Below are positions 35,818 to 44,773 of a DNA stretch of 44,773 nucleotides, in pieces. The notes beneath the pieces were generated by a model. That model worked only from the letters and a program-made list of their open reading frames with translations. It was not told the origin of the DNA and did no database searches. The translations under genes were made by a program, and so were the position numbers. Within the stretch, counting starts at the first letter, position 1, and the number at the start of each line of letters is the position of its first letter. The DNA lies in assembly GCA_023248855.1 (NCBI GenBank), contig JAHFDS010000016.1, positions 1-44,773 of the forward strand, in the 5' to 3' direction. This stretch comes from Myxococcales bacterium (GTDB lineage: Bacteria; Myxococcota_A; Polyangia; JAHFDS01).

Positions 35818-36300
35818 TCAGTTGAGCTTGATCATCCGGCCGAGGATGCGCGCCACCTCTCTGGCCCGGGTCAGGACGCGGTCCCCGTAGAGCTCGAGCT
35901 CGCCGCCCTTGAGGCGCGCGAAGGCGCCGCCGGTGCGCAGGAGGACCTCGTCGACTGCGGTCAGACGGAGACGGCGCACCCGCGCCTCCACGTCGCCGTG
36001 ACGATCGATGCTGAGCGGGCGCGCGACCACGAGGGCCCCGACAATCGCAGGCGCGGCGCCGAGCTCGACCACGACCCGGGCGCCGCTGGCCATGGCCTGC
36101 TCGAGGAGCGCCGGGTCGACGGCGGGATCCCACGGCAGCAGGCGCTCGGCGCCCGCCACGCGGACCCGGAAGGCGCTGCCCTGGCGCTCGAGGAGGGTGC
36201 CGAGGACGAGCCCGCTCGGGATCGCGGGCGCCTCGCGGCGCTGCGGGCGCGCGCGCTCGGGCTGCGACGCTCTTTCCGTGGATCTGGCTGAGTGCTTCAT
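35818..36300 (-). CDS. DUF6484-type VgrG-associated protein
   Basis: 160 residues. After a basic disordered N-terminus (KHSARSTERASQPERARPQRR) comes GLVLGTLLERQGSAFRVRVAGAERLLPWDPAVD, then ARVVVELGAAPAIVGALVVARPLS, then a beta-rich tail RLKGGELELYGDRVLTRAREVARILG. This fits the DUF6484 family found between vgrG and PAAR genes. It may be a spike component or assembly factor; experimental function is not known to me. ATG 36300 has AAGGAG 5 nt upstream, and it starts 9 nt after the vgrG stop. Confidence 0.7.
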   Translation of the reverse strand: MKHSARSTERASQPERARPQRREAPAIPSGLVLGTLLERQGSAFRVRVAGAERLLPWDPAVDPALLEQAMASGARVVVELGAAPAIVGALVVARPLSIDRHGDVEARVRRLRLTAVDEVLLRTGGAFARLKGGELELYGDRVLTRAREVARILGRMIKLN

Positions 36301-36309
36301 CGAGGCTCC

Positions 36310-38964
<2,655 letters not shown>

Positions 38965-39228
38965 CTAGTGCTGCCCGTCAATAGTTGGACGGCATTTGAG
39001 CTCGGAGCAACCTTCTCCTGCCAGCTGGCCGCAGCACTCGCGCACGCGAAGCGTGCGCAAGACAAACACCTGGGGCCGCTCGTCGAACCAGATGATTCCA
39101 CTGGAATCACGGACAGCACTCGGTGTCTCGTTTGCTCGCGCTCTGCGCTCGCGATTGCCGCACGCAGGGCGTTCAACGATTTCTCTCCACAACCCTACTC
39201 CGGTCAAACTTCTGACGAGCGGCACTAG
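38965..39228. repeat. MITE-like palindromic element, family A copy 2 (264 bp), inside the vgrG operon
   Basis: The ends are CTAGTGCTGCCCGTCA (38965-38980) and TGACGAGCGGCACTAG (39213-39228), inverted repeats with 14/16 matches. The arms continue as imperfect inverted repeats: 39031-39070 pairs roughly with 39122-39161, and the centre is a perfect 8-bp palindrome around 39101 (TGATTCCA-C-TGGAATCA). It fills the space between the vgrG2 stop (39236) and the vgrG1 ATG (38964). In the mRNA it would fold into a long hairpin. It has no coding capacity that I can support. Confidence 0.8.
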
Positions 39229-39235
39229 CCCTGCC

Positions 39236-41437
39236 TCAGTTCGACTTGTGCTGCTGCTGGTCGAGGCCCTTGACGCCGCTGACGTGGACCTTGGGCGCCG
39301 AGATCGTGATCTCGCCATCGGATTTCAGCTCGATCGTGCACTTGTCCCCCTTGACGACCAGCTTCTTGGTCGCCGTGATGAGGACGTTGGCCGCCTTGAC
39401 CGTCATGGCCCCCTTCGCCTTCACCGAGACCGCACCCTTGGCGGCCTCGCTGCGGCTGCCCCCGCAATCCACCTTCTGGGAGGCGGCGGTCAGCTTGTAG
39501 CCCGCGCCACAGGCCACGGAGTAGGACTTGGCCTTGATCATCTTGAGGGCCGCCACGGTCTCGGTGAAGAGCTTGCCGATCTTCACCGAGCGCGAGCCGA
39601 GGGCGGTCTCGAGCCAGGCCAGGTTCACCTTGGTGGTCGAGGCGCCCTTGATCCTGCGGTCGTAGCCCTTGATCGCGGTCACCGACTGCAGGAGCCGCAC
39701 GCTGCGGTCGAGCGTGCCCGCAGTCTTCTCCTCGTGGTCACCGCCCACCTTGACCTTGTACATGCCACCGATCTGCACCGTGTCGTCGGCCCCCACGCCC
39801 TCGCTGAAGCTCCCCTCGACATTGGTCTTCTGGGAAACCAGCACGGTCAGCGTGCGGCTGCCACCCACCGTGGCCCCGAGGTCCGTGCCCACCGACAGCA
39901 CGTGGTTCGATCCGATCTCCACGGCCTCGTCGTGGCCGATATGGTAGGCGGCGTCGTTCTCCACCGAGATCGTGAGATCCCGGGAGGCGTTGAGGAAGAG
40001 CTCCTCGCTTCCGGCGGCGTCCTCGAAGCGGAGCTCGTTCGCACCAGGCCCCCCCGAGAGGGTCGCGCTCTGCACGGAGCTCCGGGTGGATCCACCCGGG
40101 AGCGCGTAGGGTGGCGCCACCTCGCCGTTGTAGAGGTGCCCGCTGACGAACGGGCGGTCGAGGTCGCCGAGCTCGAAGTCGACCAGCACCTCGAACCCCA
40201 CCCGCGGCAGGACCATCGAGCCCCCGAGGGGCAGCTGCCCGACGCGGAGCCACGCCGAGCTCCGGTCGTCCTCGATGCCCGAGCGGTCCCAGGGGAAGCG
40301 CACCTTGACCCGGCCGAACTCGTCGGCATGCTGCTCCTGCCCGGAGGGCCCGGTCACGAACGCGACCTGGACGCCGCCCAGGCGCGGCGCCGGTAGCGCC
40401 GGCGGCCGGTAGGCGGACCCGTAGGGCTGGGCCGTGACGCGATTCTCGTAGGTGACCGGGCGGTCCTCGCCGGCGTAGCCCCGGTGCGTGACCGCGACGA
40501 CGAGGTACTTGCCATTGACCGTCCGGCGCGGGTGGCCCTCGACCTCGAACCGCCGGCCGGGCTCGAGGCGCGGGCAGTCGCTGCCGCCCCGGAAGGTGCG
40601 GGCCGCAGCCGTGAGCCGCTCGAGGGTGCGCTTGACGCGACGCCCGCCGACGGCTTGTTCCACGAAGCCCCCGGGATGATCGTAGACTTCCCGGCCCGTG
40701 CTCTTCGGAGCCGCCTCCTTGGGAGAGAGAGCCTCCCCGGGCCGCTTGAAGTCGTAGTCCCGGAGCATGACGGCGTCCGATGCAGCGGCCCGGCGCTCGG
40801 CGAAGTCGAAGACGTAGTCCTGCCGCCCACTTCGGCGGTCCCGGTCCGGGAGGATGGGATCGCCGGCGATGGGCTCTAGTCGGGTCGAGTCGTCGAAGAA
40901 GACCACTCGCTCCTTGCCATCGACGTTCTGCACGGCAAACCCGATGCCTTCCTCCGCGAGCAACCGGGAGATGAACGAAAGGTCGCTCTCGTCGTACTGC
41001 ACGATGAGCGCGTGCTCGGGGGTCTTCTCCATGACCGTCCAGACCTGGGCGCTCTCTGGGATGCTCGCGTCCTTGAGGACCTGCTTGACCACGGCGGGCA
41101 CGCTCTGGTGCTGGAAGATCCGCGCGCCTCGACCGAGGCCGAGGGTTGCGAGCTTCGGCGCGATCTCGCACTCCACGATCCACAGCCCCGAGTGCACCGC
41201 CTGCACGGCGACGTCCCAGCACAGGCCGAAGAAGCCCCGCGTCTGGCCGTCATCGGTCCTAAGGCGCAACGTGGCGGGCTTGCCGAGCACGGCCTCCCGG
41301 TCGACGCGCGCGTTCGCCACCGCGCGGACCGTGGCGCGGCCGACCTGCGAGAGCGCCTCGGTCGCCGTGAAATCGGTGACGCGGCAGACCGAGGGCGCGT
41401 GCCCGCCGAGCTCGAGCTCATAGGTCAGGGTGCGCAT
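39236..41437 (-). CDS. vgrG: VgrG spike protein
   Basis: 733 residues. The gp27-like N-terminal part includes VQYDESDLSFISRLLAEEGIGFAV. The gp5 segment includes QHADEFGRVKVRFPWDRSG ... GFEVLVDFELGDLDRPFVSGHLYNG. A C-terminal beta-helix follows, with repeated short strands (KGAVSVKAKGAMTVKAANVLITATKKLVVKGDK). No extra C-terminal effector domain is visible; the protein ends soon after the helix at a Gln/His-rich tip (LDQQQHKSN). It starts 3 nt after the stop of the upstream vgrG, so the two are surely co-transcribed. It differs clearly from its neighbours, so this is not a recent duplication. Confidence 0.95.
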   Translation of the reverse strand: MRTLTYELELGGHAPSVCRVTDFTATEALSQVGRATVRAVANARVDREAVLGKPATLRLRTDDGQTRGFFGLCWDVAVQAVHSGLWIVECEIAPKLATLGLGRGARIFQHQSVPAVVKQVLKDASIPESAQVWTVMEKTPEHALIVQYDESDLSFISRLLAEEGIGFAVQNVDGKERVVFFDDSTRLEPIAGDPILPDRDRRSGRQDYVFDFAERRAAASDAVMLRDYDFKRPGEALSPKEAAPKSTGREVYDHPGGFVEQAVGGRRVKRTLERLTAAARTFRGGSDCPRLEPGRRFEVEGHPRRTVNGKYLVVAVTHRGYAGEDRPVTYENRVTAQPYGSAYRPPALPAPRLGGVQVAFVTGPSGQEQHADEFGRVKVRFPWDRSGIEDDRSSAWLRVGQLPLGGSMVLPRVGFEVLVDFELGDLDRPFVSGHLYNGEVAPPYALPGGSTRSSVQSATLSGGPGANELRFEDAAGSEELFLNASRDLTISVENDAAYHIGHDEAVEIGSNHVLSVGTDLGATVGGSRTLTVLVSQKTNVEGSFSEGVGADDTVQIGGMYKVKVGGDHEEKTAGTLDRSVRLLQSVTAIKGYDRRIKGASTTKVNLAWLETALGSRSVKIGKLFTETVAALKMIKAKSYSVACGAGYKLTAASQKVDCGGSRSEAAKGAVSVKAKGAMTVKAANVLITATKKLVVKGDKCTIELKSDGEITISAPKVHVSGVKGLDQQQHKSN

Positions 41438-41440
41438 CGC

Positions 41441-43690
41441 TCAGGGCTCCTTGTAGGTGAGCTTCTTGCCCGTGAGGATGGCCTTCTGACCGCCGTCGGC
41501 GCCCAGGCTGGACGCCTTGAGGTGGAGCGTGTCGCCCTTGAGCTCGAACGTGGTGCCCCCGACCTTGAAGAGGACGCCGCCCTTGGCGGTGAGGGTGATC
41601 TTCCTGGCGCCCACGGTGAAGTCGCCGTCGCATTGCTCCGTGATCTTCCCCGCCTTGATCCCGATGGCGCCGTCCGCCTGGATCTGGACGTCCTTGCCGG
41701 TCTTCTCCGTGACCTTGCCCGCCGTCAGGGCCTTGGCCAGTGCGACCCGCTCCGACTTGGCCCCCTTGATGAGCTCCATCTTCGCCGCACCCACGAGCTC
41801 GGTCTTGCGGCCAGCGACCGCCTCGACGATCGATTTGCCGCTGTTGATGGCGAAGGCCCCGCCCACGCTGCGCTCGCACGTGGCGCCGAAGGTCTCGCCC
41901 ACGTCGTTCGCCAGGACGTTCATGAGCCCCAGCACCTTCTCCTTGCGCGCGCCGTGGGTGATCACGGTGAATTGCTTGGTGACCCCCCAGTCGTCCATGG
42001 CGCCGACCTTCTCGGTCTTGGCCTTCCCCGTCTCCTCGACGAAGTCCTTGGTGACGCTGGTGCTCTGGTTGCCCTTGACCGTGATCTCCTCGTCAGAGAC
42101 CACGCTCGTGGACAGGGTCAGCCCCACCTCCTCCTTGGAGTCGACCTTGATCTTCTCGGCGAGGTCGTGGTTGCAGTCGACGCCGAGGTCTCTCGACGCG
42201 TGGACGAAGAAGTCCATGCCACCGGACTGATCCTGCAGCTTGATCTCGTTCGTGCCGCTGCCCCCCGGAGAGGTCGAGGACTGCAGGGCGGCCTGCGTGA
42301 TGTCCGCGGGCAGCAGGTAGGGCGGCATGGTCTCGCGGTTGTAGAGCTTCTGCAGGGCCACCGGCCGGTCCGGGTCCCCGTCGAGGAAGCCGATGTCGAG
42401 CTCCCAGCCGACCCGGGGCAAGAGCATGCTGCCCCGGGTATTCTGCTGCTGCACGCGGATCCAGCAGCTCGCCTTGTCGTCGATCTTGCCCTCGCGGTCC
42501 CAGTAGAAGTGGACCTTGATGCGCCCGAGGTCGTCGACGTGGATCTCCTCGCCGGACGGCCCGGTCACCACGGCGCTCTCCTTGCCGAAGACGCGGGGCC
42601 GCGGGGTCACGCGGGGCGGCCTGAACAGCGTGCCCTTGCCCACCGCGCGAAAACGAGCCTCGTACCGGGGCCGCTCCGAGGACGCCTCGTCGCATCCGCC
42701 GAGATCCTCGAACAGGTGCTCGACCCCGAGGAGCACGTACTCGGCGCACAGGAAGGCCGGCTTCGCCCCGGCCACGGAGAAGAGCCGCCCCGGGGCCAAC
42801 CGGCGGCAGGTCGAGGAACCCTCGAGCACGTACTTCTCGAGCGCGCCCTCCTGGTAGCGCAAGAGCGCGAGGTGGGCCCCGTCGTCGTGAGGAGCGAAAC
42901 CGCCCGGGTACTCGTAGCGCTCGAACACCGAGCCCTCCGACTCGGACTGCTCGGCCTCGAGGGGCCTTTCGGGGCTCTCGAAGTCCCAGTCGCGCGCGGT
43001 GAATGCGTCGTGGCGCAGGCTCGAGTGGAACACGAGCTCGCTGACCCCTTCGCGGTCGGCCTGCGCCCACTTCGAGAACCCGAGCGATGTAGCCCCCGCG
43101 ATCGGGCGGTAGAAGGTCGTCTGATCGCCGAAGGCCATCACGTGCCGGTCCTCGGAGTGCTCGAAGCTGAAGAAGATCCCCTCGTGCTCGAGCAGGCGCA
43201 TCACGAAGGCGAGCTCGCTCTCCTTGTACTGCACGCACAGCTCGCGGATCGGGTACTTGCCGGTGAGGTTCTTCCAGCAGAGGGCGTCGTCTGCAATGCC
43301 GGCGTCCTTGAGCACGGTCTTGATGGCCTCGACAGCGTCGAGGCCCTTTTCGTCCTTGCCCTGCAAGATCCGGCTGCGCACCCGGTACGAGAGCCCGTGC
43401 ACGAGGGGCCGCGCGCGGAGCCGGTACACGTACCGGTCGCCGCTCGCGCGGAGATACTCCGCCTCCTCGATGATCCCATGGAACACCCGCGGCTCGCTCT
43501 CGCCCTCGAGGTCATCGATCCGGAAGGCCGCCGACGACCAGATCATGCCATCGAGGTCGACGTCGGGGTCGCCAGTGCGCAGCTCCGCCTCCAGGTCGAA
43601 GAGCTCGGAGAGCCCCTCCCGCACGCTCAAGCGTGTGACGATGGCGTCCTCGGGCACGAGCCCGTGATCCACCGCGCCGCGCAGCCTCAT
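41441..43690 (-). CDS. vgrG: VgrG spike protein, first gene of the island
   Basis: 749 residues. It has VQYKESELAFVMRLLEHEGIFFSFEH in the gp27-like part and HVDDLGRIKVHFYWDREGKIDDKASCWIRVQQ ... GWELDIGFLDGDPDRPVALQKLYNRE in the gp5 part. The beta-helix spans ~520-740 (AKMELIKGAKSERVALAKAL, IQADGAIGIKAGKITEQCDGDFTVGARKITLTAKGGV), and the end is a short strand without an effector domain. The upstream side (43691-) shows TATAGG about 9 nt before the ATG on the minus strand, so the island's promoter probably lies here. It leads the operon that runs left to 28134. Confidence 0.95.
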   Translation of the reverse strand: MRLRGAVDHGLVPEDAIVTRLSVREGLSELFDLEAELRTGDPDVDLDGMIWSSAAFRIDDLEGESEPRVFHGIIEEAEYLRASGDRYVYRLRARPLVHGLSYRVRSRILQGKDEKGLDAVEAIKTVLKDAGIADDALCWKNLTGKYPIRELCVQYKESELAFVMRLLEHEGIFFSFEHSEDRHVMAFGDQTTFYRPIAGATSLGFSKWAQADREGVSELVFHSSLRHDAFTARDWDFESPERPLEAEQSESEGSVFERYEYPGGFAPHDDGAHLALLRYQEGALEKYVLEGSSTCRRLAPGRLFSVAGAKPAFLCAEYVLLGVEHLFEDLGGCDEASSERPRYEARFRAVGKGTLFRPPRVTPRPRVFGKESAVVTGPSGEEIHVDDLGRIKVHFYWDREGKIDDKASCWIRVQQQNTRGSMLLPRVGWELDIGFLDGDPDRPVALQKLYNRETMPPYLLPADITQAALQSSTSPGGSGTNEIKLQDQSGGMDFFVHASRDLGVDCNHDLAEKIKVDSKEEVGLTLSTSVVSDEEITVKGNQSTSVTKDFVEETGKAKTEKVGAMDDWGVTKQFTVITHGARKEKVLGLMNVLANDVGETFGATCERSVGGAFAINSGKSIVEAVAGRKTELVGAAKMELIKGAKSERVALAKALTAGKVTEKTGKDVQIQADGAIGIKAGKITEQCDGDFTVGARKITLTAKGGVLFKVGGTTFELKGDTLHLKASSLGADGGQKAILTGKKLTYKEP

Positions 43691-44077
43691 GATGGGCGTC
43701 CTATAGCCTGCGGCGGCGGGCGATCGCTACGCTCCCCGAGCGCCGGCCCTGGCGAGAATTGCTGAACCACCTCGCAAGGCTCGAGCTGGCGGGCGGGCAT
43801 CGCGCTTCGATCCAGCAGCCCGCGTGCCAGCACCAGGCACGCGCAGGTTCCCGAGATCGCTCGCCCGCGTCTGGACTCCGCCGAGCAAGGGTTGCGTTTG
43901 CGCAAGGGTTGCTTCGAGCACGCGCGTAGGTCGAGTGGGGTGCGATGGCCCCGCGGACGCCCCTCCCGCCGGCTCGAGATGGCACGTGCGGGCCTGCGAT
44001 CGGCCAACTGGGCGGCGCGAGCTGACGGCATGGCGGCTGCATTGCCGGGCCCCGGGCCCAGGTGCCCGGAGGACTCC
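43691..44077. other. Divergent intergenic region before vgrG and the exported-protein gene
   Basis: This 387-nt gap holds no gene that I can support; the open frames in it have poor composition and overlap the promoter space of both neighbours. It contains TATAGG reading left toward the vgrG gene, and two 11-bp direct repeats, GCAAGGGTTGC at 43885-43895 and 43902-43912, spaced 17 nt start to start, which could be a regulator site. Confidence 0.45.
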
Positions 44078-44773
44078 ATGCCGACGTTTCGTCTCGCGCG
44101 GCCCGTGATCGCGGCCGGGCTCGCTGCTTGCCCCCTGCTGCTCGGCTCGCCGGCCCTTGCGGATCAGGCGTTCGCGTCCCCCGGTCTCTTTCTGCACCTG
44201 TCGATCGGCCAGCGCATGCGGCTCGGGGCGCTGTTCGACTTCCGAGCAGGCTGGGACTACGAGCGGGTGCGCCTGTGCGGGGGCGACCCGACCCGACAGT
44301 ACCCGGTCGGCGGTTTCGCCCAGATGGCGTGGCTCTGGCCGGGCGAGATCACCCGCTTCGCGGCGGGCGGCTTCGCAGGTGGCGGCACGAGCACCTTCGT
44401 GGGCACGGGTGAGCTCGGCGTTTCCTACACGTCGCGAATCGCCGACGCGCTGCCGGGCGGGGTCGGGATCCAGGCGGGCACCCTCGGGACCGCCGCGAAC
44501 GTCGTCGAGGTGGCGCTGCGCGGGAACCTCGGGTTCGGTGGCGCCACGGACCTGTCGATCTCCCTCGGCGCGCGCCTTCCGGGACGCTTCGGCGCGAGCT
44601 GCGCCATCCCGGGGCGCCCGCTGCGCATAGAGGGCCAGCCTCTGCTGGCGCGCCTGTGGGGAACCGCCGAGGAGGTGGATGCGGCGGCGCTGGCGTGGGC
44701 GCGGGACGCGAGCGCGGAGGCCGCGTCGGTCCCTGCGTTCCTCGCGCTGGCGCGGGACCTCGTCGCGGTGGGC
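44078..44773 (+). CDS. Exported protein with probable ferritin-like C-terminal start (3' cut by window)
   Basis: The frame from ATG 44078 stays open to the end of the window (232 codons). GGAGG lies 6 nt upstream. A signal peptide is clear (VIAAGLAACPLLLGSPALA). Residues ~30-175 are beta-rich and glycine-rich (LFLHLSIGQRMRLGALFDFRAGWDYERV ... GGGTSTFVGTGELGVSYTSRI ... VALRGNLGFGGATDLSISLGAR), like an outer-membrane beta structure. The last ~35 residues (ALAWARDASAEAASVPAFLALARDLVAVG) match the first helix of the ferritin-like domain I know from myxobacterial exported proteins, where later helices carry the DExxH metal site. That part is outside the window, so this call is inference. Confidence 0.75.
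   Translation, partial: MPTFRLARPVIAAGLAACPLLLGSPALADQAFASPGLFLHLSIGQRMRLGALFDFRAGWDYERVRLCGGDPTRQYPVGGFAQMAWLWPGEITRFAAGGFAGGGTSTFVGTGELGVSYTSRIADALPGGVGIQAGTLGTAANVVEVALRGNLGFGGATDLSISLGARLPGRFGASCAIPGRPLRIEGQPLLARLWGTAEEVDAAALAWARDASAEAASVPAFLALARDLVAVG

Noticed and set aside
41012-43765. 917-codon forward frame opposite two vgrG genes
   Set aside because: Antisense shadow spanning two real genes and their junction, with no recognisable domain.
43687-44197. Reverse frames in the 43691-44077 gap
   Set aside because: Arg/Ala/Pro-rich translations without domain or ribosome site; one runs into the signal peptide of the 44078 gene.

Overview
The window is very GC-rich, and third codon positions are almost all G or C. 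Its gene content points to a myxobacterium or relative (Myxococcota): a lone tail of a likely caspase-type protein with surface repeats, a TPR-CHAT lipoprotein, several lipoproteins, many paralogous accessory genes, and a type VI secretion (T6SS) cargo island with DUF2169, DUF4150 and DUF6484 proteins. Species cannot be fixed from the sequence alone. I see no rRNA, tRNA, CRISPR array, intact transposase or phage.

Layout. (1) 1-9920: the C-terminal part of a probable caspase-family protein, an aldehyde dehydrogenase, a large TPR-CHAT lipoprotein whose CHAT catalytic pair is replaced, an ABC1/UbiB-type kinase, a secreted M28 peptidase and a PEGA-like lipoprotein. (2) 9939-13686: a small membrane protein, then a standalone Lon N-domain followed by full-length Lon. 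The upstream control regions of these two genes are recognisable copies of each other. (3) 13687-14089: a block made almost entirely of CTAG-bounded inverted-repeat (MITE-like) elements. (4) 14089-19731: an orphan protein resembling TIGR02679/JetD (DUF2399, Toprim-like), an OmpA-like lipoprotein, FtsK with a palindromic operator in its promoter, and LolA. (5) 19736-28124: chromosomal metabolism, namely a class I aminotransferase, FdhD, a HisC-like aminotransferase converging on a class II DAHP synthase, an RlmM-like methyltransferase, an M14 peptidase and an orphan TRAP solute-binding protein.

(6) 28134-43690 is a leftward T6SS cargo island. In transcription order it holds vgrG, vgrG, a 264-bp palindromic repeat, vgrG, DUF6484, DUF4150 (PAAR-like), an unrecognised coiled-coil protein (candidate effector), a beta-propeller protein, a DUF3396-type (type VI immunity family) protein, a TIGR02270-like HEAT protein, DUF2169, and a ketoacyl-synthase-like protein without the nucleophile cysteine. 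The last five genes overlap at their stop/start codons, so they are probably translationally coupled. No T6SS sheath, baseplate or membrane-complex gene is present, so this island must use an apparatus encoded elsewhere. (7) 44078-end: an exported protein cut by the window edge, with what looks like the start of a ferritin-like domain.

Two themes cross the window. First, CTAG-ended repeat elements sit directly against start codons (14089 and 38964). Second, many single genes have a TANNNN -10-like hexamer 6-9 nt before the start codon and no Shine-Dalgarno sequence, which suggests leaderless transcripts, whereas lon, aldehyde dehydrogenase and several T6SS genes have strong Shine-Dalgarno sites.
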